From an uncultured Fretibacterium sp. (GTDB taxonomy: Bacteria; Synergistota; Synergistia; Synergistales; Aminobacteriaceae), in NCBI GenBank assembly GCA_905373185.1, contig CAJPSE010000088.1, positions 1 to 6,881 on the forward strand: a stretch of 6,881 bases of DNA. The letters run 5' to 3'. The position numbers and the translations under genes were made by a program. Below, one piece after another: positions 1 to 5,943 of the stretch. How positions within the stretch are numbered: position 1 is the stretch's first letter; every line of letters begins with the position of its first letter. Under the pieces are notes generated by a model. That model searched no databases and was not told the origin of the DNA. It saw only the letters and a program-made list of their open reading frames with translations.

Positions 1-192
1 GAGAAAATTCCCCCCGAGATGGAGGCGGCCCGCAGGGCCGCAGAGGCGTGGTCGCTCCAGCCGGAGGACGCCCTGACCTGGATCATGTTTCCCCAGGTCG
101 CCAAGGAGTTTCTTCCGCGGAAGTACGCGCGCGTCACGCGCCGGGACGTTGGGCTCGAGGACCTCGTCGAAGAGGCGGCCTATCCCGTCTGA
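1..192 (+). CDS. Carboxyltransferase subunit of a biotin-dependent carboxylase/decarboxylase (PycB/OadA type), C-terminal end only
   Basis: Only the last 63 residues are in the window; the gene begins upstream and ends at TGA 190-192. The segment PEDALTWIMFPQVAKEFL (residues 21-38 of the fragment) matches the conserved stretch near the end of the PYC_OADA domain of oxaloacetate decarboxylase alpha and pyruvate carboxylase B subunits, where the usual form is close to EDVLTYALFPQVAxKFL. In these enzymes the domain moves CO2 between carboxybiotin and pyruvate/oxaloacetate (or a related 2-oxo acid). The protein stops about 25 residues after the motif. It therefore has no proline/alanine linker and no biotinyl domain (AMKM motif), so a separate biotin carrier protein is expected, as in the transcarboxylase 5S arrangement. 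The exact substrate cannot be decided from this fragment. Family call fairly sure, enzyme name open. Confidence 0.8.
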   Translation, partial: EKIPPEMEAARRAAEAWSLQPEDALTWIMFPQVAKEFLPRKYARVTRRDVGLEDLVEEAAYPV

Positions 193-204
193 CGCCGGGA
201 GGCG

Positions 205-297
205 GGAAGAGAATCGAGAAACAGGGAGAATCGAGGAACGGGAAACGGGAGAAATCGAAAAACAGGATGGATGGAGAAGTTTTGGAATGGATGGAGA
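205..297 (+). repeat. Purine-rich spacer with degenerate short direct repeats upstream of phoH
   Basis: Between the carboxyltransferase stop and phoH the + strand is almost entirely A and G. Three copies of a core close to ATCGARRAACRGG are visible at 213-225, 230-241 and 254-266, 17 and 24 bases apart; the longer step contains an extra GGGAAAC-like unit. An exact 11-base repeat, ATGGATGGAGA, follows at 267-277 and 287-297, and its second copy contains the proposed phoH start codon. I see no convincing sigma-70 promoter or terminator here, so phoH may be read through from upstream. Role unknown; local slippage or duplication is the simplest origin. Confidence 0.6.
273..279 (+). promoter_or_regulatory. 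Ribosome binding site that supports the phoH start at 287
   Basis: GGAGAAG lies 7 bases before ATG 287, a normal Shine-Dalgarno distance. This favours ATG 287 over the in-frame codon at 149, which lies inside the preceding gene, and over ATG 365, which would cut off the conserved N-terminal strand. Confidence 0.55.
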
Positions 298-1288
298 GAC
301 ATTTGAGCGGAGAGACGCTCCGCTGAGAATTTCCGAGGATGTTGCGGTTGCCGGCGGCGGGGCCATGGCCCGTCTTCTGGGGCTGCACGACGAGAACCTC
401 GAGGCCCTGGAGGCCCGTTATCCGGTCTCCCTCTCCGTTGGGGAGAGCCGGATACGGATCTCGGGGCCCGACGCCGAGCCGGTGCGCATCGTGGCGTATT
501 TGCTGCGTCAGCTTGCGGTCGTCGCCGAGAGCGGGCACGAGATCCGCGTCGCCGATGTCCGTCACGCGATGGACGCCCATGCGGAGGGCCGGGAGATCAA
601 GTTGGACTCGCTGTATTCGGAGGTCGTCTGCACGACGGCACGGGGCAAGCCTATCCGGGCCAAGACCGTCGGCCAGAGGGCCTATATCCAGGCCATGCGG
701 GACAACGACATCCTGTTCGCCGTCGGCCCCGCAGGGACGGGCAAGACCTACCTGGCGGTCTGCGAGGCCGTCTCCATGCTGAAGGAGGGGCGGGTGAACC
801 GCGTCGTCTTGGTTCGGCCCGCCGTCGAGGCCGGTGAGAGCCTGGGGTACCTCCCGGGCGACCTCAGGGAGAAGGTCGAGCCCTACGTTCGCCCTCTCTA
901 TGACGCGTTTTATGAGCTTCTGTCGCCCGAGCGGTTCGCCCGCTACGTGGACAAGGGGATCATCGAGATAGCGCCCCTGGCCTACATGAGGGGGCGGACG
1001 CTCAACGACAGCTTCATCATCCTGGACGAGGCCCAGAACACGACCCCCGAGCAGATGAAGATGTTCCTCACCCGTCTGGGGTTCGGGTCCAAGGCCGTGG
1101 TGACCGGCGACATCACCCAGGTGGACCTGCCGCAGGGGCGCCCTTCGGGGCTGCGCAGCGTGCGGTCGATCCTCGAGGGCATCGAGGGGATAGGCTTTTT
1201 TGACCTCACGGGGGCCGACGTCGTCCGGCACGAGATCGTGCAGAAAGTGGTCCAGGCCTATGACCGCTATGAAAAGCGCCTTTCCTGA
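287..1288 (+). CDS. phoH: PhoH-family ATPase (YbeZ-type)
   Basis: A 333-residue cytoplasmic P-loop NTPase of the PhoH/YbeZ family, close to the usual length of about 320. An N-terminal KH-like part (about residues 12-110; LGLHDENLEALE at 31-42) precedes the ATPase core. The core carries Walker A GPAGTGKT at 147-154, LVRPAVEAGE at 175-184, the family stretch GYLPGDLREKVEPYVRP at 187-203, Walker B LDEAQ at 246-250, TGDITQVDLP at 273-282 and DVVRHEIV at 311-318. No PIN domain is present, so this is not PhoH2. In E. coli YbeZ works with YbeY and is linked to RNA metabolism and ribosome maturation; the RNA substrate is not established. ATG 287 is chosen for its ribosome binding site and family length. 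The frame is open back to 149, but the extra residues are encoded by the purine repeats and do not look like PhoH. The 3' end overlaps pgpH. Confidence 0.95.
   Translation: MDGETFERRDAPLRISEDVAVAGGGAMARLLGLHDENLEALEARYPVSLSVGESRIRISGPDAEPVRIVAYLLRQLAVVAESGHEIRVADVRHAMDAHAEGREIKLDSLYSEVVCTTARGKPIRAKTVGQRAYIQAMRDNDILFAVGPAGTGKTYLAVCEAVSMLKEGRVNRVVLVRPAVEAGESLGYLPGDLREKVEPYVRPLYDAFYELLSPERFARYVDKGIIEIAPLAYMRGRTLNDSFIILDEAQNTTPEQMKMFLTRLGFGSKAVVTGDITQVDLPQGRPSGLRSVRSILEGIEGIGFFDLTGADVVRHEIVQKVVQAYDRYEKRLS
306..324 (+). other. Short perfect hairpin just inside phoH
   Basis: AGCGGAG (306-312) and CTCCGCT (318-324) are perfectly complementary around a 5-base loop, AGACG. The hairpin begins about 17 bases after the A of the phoH ATG. 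It has no following T run, so it is not a terminator. It could affect initiation at 287, or it may simply reflect GC-rich coding sequence. Confidence 0.35.
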
Positions 1289-3497
1289 CCGGTTACGGCA
1301 TCCCTGGGCCTCCGTATCCCCGGAATGGCGCAGGTCCTATCTTCTCTCCGTAGTCATGCTGCTGGCCGTCGGGCTCTCCATCGTCATGATGGAGTGGCTC
1401 TACATCCGCAACAGGGGCTACAGCTTCGCACAGGGGCTGCCGTCCCCCCAGACCTACAGGGTCATCTCCCCGGTGAAGTACGAGGACCACTCGGCCACGG
1501 GGGCCCTCCGGGAGATGGTGGAGGAGCGGGTGGCCGGCGTCGTGGTCCGGGACGTCGCCGCCCGGGATCGAATGAAAAAACGCCTGGAGGAGCTCCAGGT
1601 GGTAAAGGACCCCCGGGATCCGAAGCTCCTGTCCTATATGCCTCCGGCCCTGCTGAACGCCCTGTTCGCCCTGGACGGGGCGGAGCGGAGCCGAATCATA
1701 AAACTGGCCTCGCAGGTTGGGGACGCCTATTTTTCGGGCCTCGCGTCCGGCGACGTCCTGGAGAGCGGGGGGATGGAGGTGGCCCTGCTGTGGGAGGAGA
1801 TCGGGAAGCGCGTCGATTCGGTGGACGACGCCAACCTGATCTATCAGATCTTGACGAAGGTGAACGACGCCTATTACAAGCTCGAGCCTCAGCTCACCGA
1901 GCTGGTGAGGCAGAGCGCGGAGAAGCGAATCCCCGTCATCGAACGCCGGCTGGAGCTGGGCGACGTCATCGTCGAGCGTGGGGATATGGTGACGCCACAG
2001 ACGGCCAGCCTGCTGAGGCTGCAGGGCTACACGGAGGATACCTTTCCCGTCACCCAGGTGGTCATCGTCTTCCTCCTCGTCCTGATCCTGCCGCTGTGGC
2101 TGGAGGTCCCGGCCCGGGAGTCGGGCAGCCGGCCTCCGTGGGAGTGCGTTGTCTTCGTCGTATCGGCCGCATGGATCGGCCAGATGCTCGCCGTGCAGAT
2201 GCACACGGCTGGCGCCGGAATCCTCCCCGCGGTCATGGCGGCCTATCTCTCTATGCCCCGGTCCTTCGCCTTCAACGCCTCCCTGGCCAGCACCGCGTCC
2301 GGGGTCTTCATCATCGCGGGGCTCTCCGTCTACGATCTTCTCCTGCTCCTCTCCATGGGGTTCCTCGCCTCGATGACGGGGTATTATCTCCTGCGCCGCA
2401 TCGAGTCCCGAGAGTCCCTCGTCCGCAGGCTGGTCCTGTTTGCGCTCTTTTTGAGCGTATCCCGCATCGTCATCCTCTGGATTCAGGGGGTGCCCATGAC
2501 GGGGGGCTTCTTCTGGATAGAGACCGGGCGCTTTCTGCTTCTGGACGCTTTGGCAGCGATCTTCATGGTCGTCCTCCTGCCCCTGGTGGAGGGGTATATC
2601 GGCGTCCTCTCCATCCTTCGCCTCCGGGAGCTGAGCCATCCCTCGAGCCCCCTGCTGCGCAAGCTGCAGCGGGACGCGCCGGGGACCTACCAGCACTGCC
2701 TGTCGATCGCCACGCTCGCCGAGGCGGTGGCGATCGACATGGGGATGGACGAGAACCTGATGAAGGCCGGGGCCTATTATCACGATATCGGAAAGCTGAG
2801 ACGCCCGCAGTTCTTCGTCGAGAACCAGGGAGGCGGGCCCAACGTCCATGACGGGATGAGCCCCACGCTTTCGGCCATGACCATCATATCGCACGTCCAG
2901 GACGGCCTGGAGATGGCCAGGGAGTACGGCCTGCCCAGGAGGATACGGGACTTCATCGCGGAGCATCACGGCACCGCCTGTGTCCGCTACTTCTACAACA
3001 AGGCCAGGGCGGAGGCCCGGGAATGGGGGGAGGAGGAGCGCGTCGCGTGGTCGGACTTCTGTTATCCGGGGCCCAAACCCCGGTCCCGCGAGACGGCGCT
3101 CCTGATGATCCTGGATTCCCTGGAGGCCGCGATACGGAGCGAGAGCCTGGGGCGCGAGCTCCTGAGGCGGGATGCGAAGGAGATGCCGCAGAGCGGGCGA
3201 AACGCGGGGCGGAGCCAGGCCATCATGGCCCTGAAAAAGGTCATCGACCAGGTGGTGGGCAGCAAGATCGCGGAGGGGCAGTTCGACGAGGTCGACTTCA
3301 CCCTGAGGGACCTCACCCGCATCAAGGAGTCCCTTCTGTCCGTCCTGCTCTCCATGTATCACACCCGGATGGTCCGGAGCCCCGACCGAGGAAGGCAGAG
3401 AGAGGCCGGAGGCGCGCCTGCCCCTGCTGCGGGCGACGGCGCGGGGGCTCCGGCCGCTCCCGTCGGAGCCGAAACCGCCGGAGCGGAGACCCGGTGA
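1260..3497 (+). CDS. pgpH: 7TM-HD membrane phosphodiesterase (PgpH/YqfF family), likely cyclic-di-AMP hydrolase
   Basis: A 745-residue inner-membrane protein with the PgpH layout. A first membrane helix (about 27-46) is followed by an extracytoplasmic 7TM-HDED domain (about 50-260). A multi-helix membrane block (about 263-452) leads to a cytoplasmic HD domain (about 458-625). HD residues are visible in order: H479 in GTYQHC, H508-D509 in YYHDIGK, H545 in IISHVQDG, EHHGT at 568-572, and D619 in MILDSLEAA. The PgpH-specific stretches RRPQFFVENQ (514-523) and CYPGPKPRSRE (601-611) set it apart from generic HD hydrolases. Characterised PgpH proteins degrade c-di-AMP to pApA; this activity is inferred here. 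The start lies inside phoH. ATG 1260 and ATG 1269 are both possible and neither has a strong ribosome binding site, so translation is probably coupled to phoH. Residues after about 706 form an Ala/Gly/Pro-rich tail not typical of the family. Confidence 0.93.
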   Translation: MTAMKSAFPDRLRHPWASVSPEWRRSYLLSVVMLLAVGLSIVMMEWLYIRNRGYSFAQGLPSPQTYRVISPVKYEDHSATGALREMVEERVAGVVVRDVAARDRMKKRLEELQVVKDPRDPKLLSYMPPALLNALFALDGAERSRIIKLASQVGDAYFSGLASGDVLESGGMEVALLWEEIGKRVDSVDDANLIYQILTKVNDAYYKLEPQLTELVRQSAEKRIPVIERRLELGDVIVERGDMVTPQTASLLRLQGYTEDTFPVTQVVIVFLLVLILPLWLEVPARESGSRPPWECVVFVVSAAWIGQMLAVQMHTAGAGILPAVMAAYLSMPRSFAFNASLASTASGVFIIAGLSVYDLLLLLSMGFLASMTGYYLLRRIESRESLVRRLVLFALFLSVSRIVILWIQGVPMTGGFFWIETGRFLLLDALAAIFMVVLLPLVEGYIGVLSILRLRELSHPSSPLLRKLQRDAPGTYQHCLSIATLAEAVAIDMGMDENLMKAGAYYHDIGKLRRPQFFVENQGGGPNVHDGMSPTLSAMTIISHVQDGLEMAREYGLPRRIRDFIAEHHGTACVRYFYNKARAEAREWGEEERVAWSDFCYPGPKPRSRETALLMILDSLEAAIRSESLGRELLRRDAKEMPQSGRNAGRSQAIMALKKVIDQVVGSKIAEGQFDEVDFTLRDLTRIKESLLSVLLSMYHTRMVRSPDRGRQREAGGAPAPAAGDGAGAPAAPVGAETAGAETR
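3447..3484 (+). repeat. Nested inverted repeats at the 3' end of pgpH
   Basis: GCTCCGGC (3447-3454) and GCCGGAGC (3477-3484) form an 8-base perfect inverted repeat. Inside its 22-base loop is a second one, GCTCC (3456-3460) and GGAGC (3465-3469), around CGTC. Because all arms share the GCTCC/GGAGC word, alternative pairings compete. The element lies in the codons for the Ala/Gly/Pro-rich tail. It may be structure in the mRNA end or a by-product of GC-rich low-complexity coding. Confidence 0.4.
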
Positions 3498-3500
3498 ACG

Positions 3501-3533
3501 CGGAGACGTTCCGTTCCCTCGATCTGGTCTCCG
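3501..3533 (+). other. Inverted repeat between pgpH and ybeY (weak terminator candidate)
   Basis: CGGAGAC (3501-3507) and GTCTCCG (3527-3533) are perfect complements separated by 19 bases, starting 3 bases after the pgpH stop. The sequence that follows is T-rich but interrupted (3542-3560), with no clean U tract, and the loop is long. At best it is a weak or partial terminator. GCGGAGAC also occurs directly at 3483-3490 and 3500-3507. Confidence 0.25.
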
Positions 3534-3549
3534 GGCGCATGTTGTGTTA

Positions 3550-3558
3550 TGTTATTCT
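3550..3558 (+). promoter_or_regulatory. Possible extended -10 promoter upstream of ybeY
   Basis: TGTTATTCT reads as a TGN extended -10 followed by a TATTCT hexamer (4 of 6 matches to TATAAT). It sits in an AT-rich patch (3539-3568) that contrasts sharply with its GC-rich surroundings. It lies in the only sizeable intergenic gap, about 80 bases before the ybeY start. No good -35 box is seen at the expected distance (about 3529-3535). Treat as a suggestion only. Confidence 0.25.
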
Positions 3559-3621
3559 TTACATTCTCTCCCTATCGACGGCGGACGGCGGATGGGGCCG
3601 CATCGATTGGGGACAGACTCT

Positions 3622-3628
3622 GGGAGGG
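3622..3628 (+). promoter_or_regulatory. Ribosome binding site that sets a TTG start for ybeY
   Basis: GGGAGGG lies 8 bases before TTG 3637. It is the best Shine-Dalgarno sequence near the front of ybeY. The in-frame ATG at 3592 has none of comparable quality and would add residues that do not resemble the family. Confidence 0.7.
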
Positions 3629-3636
3629 TTCACGTT

Positions 3637-4140
3637 TTGAGATTGGAACTTCACGTCGACGGCCCCGAGGACGGGGAACCTCAAAGTCCGATTCCGTTAT
3701 CCGCATGGGAGGCCTTCGGGCGCGTCCTCGAGGTTGAGCTGTCCTCCCTGTATCCCGAGATCGTCCGTTACGGGACGGTGGAGCTCTCGGTGACCCTGCT
3801 GGGGCCGGACGAGATGCGCTCGGTCAATCGCGAGTACCGGGATCGGGACGAGGCGACGGACGTGTTGTCCTTCCCCCTCTGGGAGGCGGACGGCCGTTTC
3901 CTCCCGGACGGGACGTTGACGGAGCTGCTGCCTCTTGGGGATATCCTGATCTGTCCGGAGGAGGTGGCGCGCCTGCACGAGGGGCTTCCCCCCGAGGATG
4001 CGCTCTGCCTCATGTTGGCGCATGGTTTTTTGCATCTGCTGGCCTGGGACCATGACACCGAGGAGCGGGAGTCGGCCATGTGGGCCCGTCAGGACGCCGT
4101 CAAACAACGGCTCCTGGACGTCCTGAGGGGAGGGCTCTAA
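3637..4140 (+). CDS. ybeY: Endoribonuclease YbeY (16S rRNA maturation factor)
   Basis: A 167-residue cytoplasmic metalloprotein of the UPF0054/YbeY family, of normal length (about 150-170). The zinc-binding signature H-x3-H-x5-H is present as HGFLHLLAWDH at residues 129-139. The conserved stretch NREYRDRDEATDVLSFP is at 64-80, and LGDILICPEEV, matching the family's GDI strand, is at 100-110. YbeY is a single-strand endoribonuclease that acts in 16S rRNA 3'-end processing and ribosome quality control; in E. coli it has reported links with Era, ribosomal protein S11 and YbeZ. The TTG start gives MRLELHVDG, a typical family N-terminus, and has a strong ribosome binding site; ATG 3592 (182 residues) is the alternative. 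The stop is one base away from the next start, so it is very likely cotranscribed with the CorC-family gene. Confidence 0.95.
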   Translation: MRLELHVDGPEDGEPQSPIPLSAWEAFGRVLEVELSSLYPEIVRYGTVELSVTLLGPDEMRSVNREYRDRDEATDVLSFPLWEADGRFLPDGTLTELLPLGDILICPEEVARLHEGLPPEDALCLMLAHGFLHLLAWDHDTEERESAMWARQDAVKQRLLDVLRGGL

Positions 4141-4141
4141 G

Positions 4142-5431
4142 ATGGGGGCCCTTTCCGGGAACGCCCTGCTGCCCTTTTTGAAGAGCTGCCTCTGGTTCAT
4201 CGTCCTGTTCCTCCTGTCGGCGTTCTGCAGCGCCTCGGAGACGGCCATCACGACCACCGGCCGGAGCCGGCTCATGGTACTCCAGGAGAAACGCCCGCTT
4301 TTCCGGTCCCTCTTTCAATGGCTTATAGACGATGTCCAGGAGGCCCTGACCGTCTGCCTCATCGTGAACAACGTCGTCAACATCGCGGCCAGTACCCTGG
4401 CGGCCAGGCTCGTGCTTCAGGTCTTCGGGGAGGGGGCGCTGGTCTGCGTGGTCCCGGTCATGACCGTGCTGATCGTCATCTTCGGGGAGATACTGCCGAA
4501 GAGCGCCGCGATGGTCCACTCCGACGGGGTGCTGGTCTTCTCCGTGCCCCTGCTGCGCCTCCTCTCCATCCTCCTCGCTCCCTTCGCGTGGCTGATGAGG
4601 AAGTGCGTCTCCTTCATCGGGCTGCTGTTCCGGCTCGACCTCAAGCCTCAGCACGTGTTCGTCACGCGGGAGGAGATCGAGCAGGTGGTGAAGATCGGGG
4701 AACAGAGCGGTGCGCTCGAGGCGGTGGAGCGGCGGATGATCGACGGGATCATCGATTTCGAGGAGACCCGGGTCCACGAGGTCATGGTCCCGCGCATGGA
4801 CATGGTGACCCTGGAGGCCTCGGACCCTCTGGAGGAGGCCATGAAGGTCTTCATCGAACACGGGCACTCCCGCCTCCCGGTCTACGAGGAGAGCCTGGAC
4901 AACATCGTGGGGGTGCTCTACGTCAAGGACACCCTGAAGCATCTGGTCGGCGCCGAGCTCTCTCAAGCCGTGGGGGGCATGATGCGTAAGCCGCTCTTCG
5001 TCCCCGAGACCATCCGCACCGTGGAGCTGCTGGAGACCATGCGGCGGGACCACATCCACATCGCCGTCGTCGTGGACGAGTACGGCGGCGTGGCGGGGCT
5101 CGTGACGATGGAGGACATCCTGGAGGAGATCGTCGGGGAGATCCAGGACGAATACGATCAGGAGTCCCCGGACATCCTCGAGATGGAGGATGGAACCTAC
5201 AGGGTGCAGGGGACCACGAGCCTGGAGGACCTCAGCGAGTCCCTGGACTACCCCTTCGAATCTGAGGATGCGGAGAGCCTGGCAGGATTGGTGCTGCTGC
5301 TGGCCGGGGGGTTTCCCCAGGTGAACGATACGTTCGAGTACGAGGACTGGAGGATTCGGGTGGTCGACCTCGAGGACCACCGCATCAAGGTGCTCGACCT
5401 CGAACGCAAAAATCCCGAGAAGGACTCTTGA
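4142..5431 (+). CDS. DUF21/CBS-pair/CorC-HlyC membrane protein (CNNM/CorC-type cation transporter family)
   Basis: A 429-residue hemolysin C/CorC-family membrane protein of usual length. The DUF21 (CNNM) membrane domain spans about 12-185, with conserved SASETAIT (29-36), NNVVNIAAS (76-84) and [10 protein letters not shown] (114-123). The first CBS motif runs about 214-265, beginning VMVPRMDM. The second runs about 279-337 and includes [20 protein letters not shown] at 311-330. A CorC_HlyC domain (about 345-425) is C-terminal. Bacterial homologues with this full architecture have been linked to Mg2+ (and Co2+) export or homeostasis, with nucleotide sensing through the CBS pair; the ion used here is not shown by the sequence. 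A strong ribosome binding site (GAGGGGAGGG, 4124-4133) is 8 bases before ATG 4142. E. coli YbeX lacks the DUF21 part, so this is not a simple ybeX orthologue. It occupies the place of dgkA in Bacillus-type clusters. Confidence 0.92.
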   Translation: MGALSGNALLPFLKSCLWFIVLFLLSAFCSASETAITTTGRSRLMVLQEKRPLFRSLFQWLIDDVQEALTVCLIVNNVVNIAASTLAARLVLQVFGEGALVCVVPVMTVLIVIFGEILPKSAAMVHSDGVLVFSVPLLRLLSILLAPFAWLMRKCVSFIGLLFRLDLKPQHVFVTREEIEQVVKIGEQSGALEAVERRMIDGIIDFEETRVHEVMVPRMDMVTLEASDPLEEAMKVFIEHGHSRLPVYEESLDNIVGVLYVKDTLKHLVGAELSQAVGGMMRKPLFVPETIRTVELLETMRRDHIHIAVVVDEYGGVAGLVTMEDILEEIVGEIQDEYDQESPDILEMEDGTYRVQGTTSLEDLSESLDYPFESEDAESLAGLVLLLAGGFPQVNDTFEYEDWRIRVVDLEDHRIKVLDLERKNPEKDS

Positions 5432-5437
5432 GGAGGG
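5431..5437 (+). promoter_or_regulatory. Ribosome binding site of cdd, overlapping the stop of the preceding gene
   Basis: AGGAGGG begins on the last base of the TGA stop (5429-5431) of the CorC-family gene. It is 3 bases from ATG 5441, which is short, and 12 bases from ATG 5450, which is long. Both starts remain possible; the choice changes the protein by 3 residues. Confidence 0.6.
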
Positions 5438-5440
5438 CCT

Positions 5441-5914
5441 ATGGGAAGGATGACCGATAAGTCCCGGGTCGGTGCGGGCGGATGGGGCGAGGGGGATGGC
5501 TGGCCTGGCCCCTCCCCGCTGGAGCTGCTGGAGAGGGCGCGGGAGGCGGCCTCCCGCGCCTATGCACCCTACTCGCGCTTTCGGGTGGGGGCCGCGCTGC
5601 TCCTGGCGGATGGGGGTGTTCTGACCGCCTGCAACGTGGAGAACGCCTCCTATGGTCTCACCATGTGCGCGGAGCGCAGCGCGATTGCGGCGATGGTGGC
5701 GCGTGGCCTGAGGGACCCCGTGGCCGTGGCGGTCGCGGGCTCGGGGGATGGGGACTTCGGCAGGCCCTGTCCGCCCTGTGGGGCCTGCCGTCAGATTTTG
5801 GTGGAGTTTAACCCCGACATGCGAGTGATCCTGGCGTCGCCCGATGGGCCCCTCGTGTACTCCGCGCATGAGCTGCTGCCGTACTCCTTCGACCTGAGGG
5901 GCGGGGCCCCTTGA
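5441..5914 (+). CDS. cdd: Cytidine deaminase
   Basis: A 157-residue zinc-dependent cytidine/deoxycytidine deaminase, which converts (deoxy)cytidine to (deoxy)uridine in pyrimidine salvage in the cytosol. Family landmarks are AYAPYSRFRVGAAL (40-53), NVENASYG (65-72), MCAER (75-79, zinc ligand C76 and catalytic E78) and the second zinc motif PCGAC (112-116, ligands C113 and C116), followed by RQILVEF. It is the small, homotetrameric class. The first 25 or so residues are a Gly-rich stretch absent from short homologues such as the Bacillus enzyme (about 136 residues). No later start codon could remove it without cutting into the first helix. It is 9 bases after the CorC-family gene and just before era, the usual cdd-era neighbour pair. 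Confidence 0.96.
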   Translation: MGRMTDKSRVGAGGWGEGDGWPGPSPLELLERAREAASRAYAPYSRFRVGAALLLADGGVLTACNVENASYGLTMCAERSAIAAMVARGLRDPVAVAVAGSGDGDFGRPCPPCGACRQILVEFNPDMRVILASPDGPLVYSAHELLPYSFDLRGGAP

Positions 5915-5926
5915 GCGGGGAGTGGC

Positions 5927-5933
5927 AGGAAGG
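5927..5933 (+). promoter_or_regulatory. Ribosome binding site supporting the era start at ATG 5944
   Basis: AGGAAGG lies 10 bases before ATG 5944. The competing start TTG 5911 overlaps the cdd stop and has GAGGGG (5895-5900) 10 bases upstream, so the choice is not certain. Confidence 0.5.
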
Positions 5934-5943
5934 CGGGGCCGCG

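Noticed and set aside
193..204. CGCC-GGGA-GGCG hairpin right after the carboxyltransferase stop, as a terminator
   Set aside because: Only a 4-pair stem and no T run; too weak to call.
149..286. Longer N-terminus of PhoH starting at 149
   Set aside because: It would start inside the carboxyltransferase gene and be encoded mostly by purine repeats; ATG 287 has a proper ribosome binding site and gives the family length.
205..297. CRISPR-like array or insertion-sequence end in the repeats before phoH
   Set aside because: Repeat units are short, degenerate and unevenly spaced, with no spacers of constant length, no terminal inverted repeats and no transposase.
134..1231. Long antisense open frame opposite phoH
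   Set aside because: Shadow of a GC-rich gene; the + strand carries all PhoH motifs and the antisense protein has no recognisable domain.
1325..2851. 508-codon open frame in another + frame inside pgpH
   Set aside because: Gly/Arg/Pro-rich out-of-frame reading of pgpH; no domain.
1293..3362. 689-codon antisense open frame opposite pgpH
   Set aside because: Composition is typical of GC-rich reverse frames (many D, H, R, Q, G, P); no domain, no credible start signal, and pgpH is intact on the other strand.
3023..3640. A separate small gene or frameshifted continuation at the end of pgpH
   Set aside because: Out-of-frame translation is Gly/Arg-rich without family similarity; pgpH continues in its own frame to 3497.
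4100..5869. 589-codon antisense open frame opposite the CorC-family gene and cdd
   Set aside because: It spans two clear sense genes and has shadow-like His/Asp/Arg-rich composition with no family resemblance.
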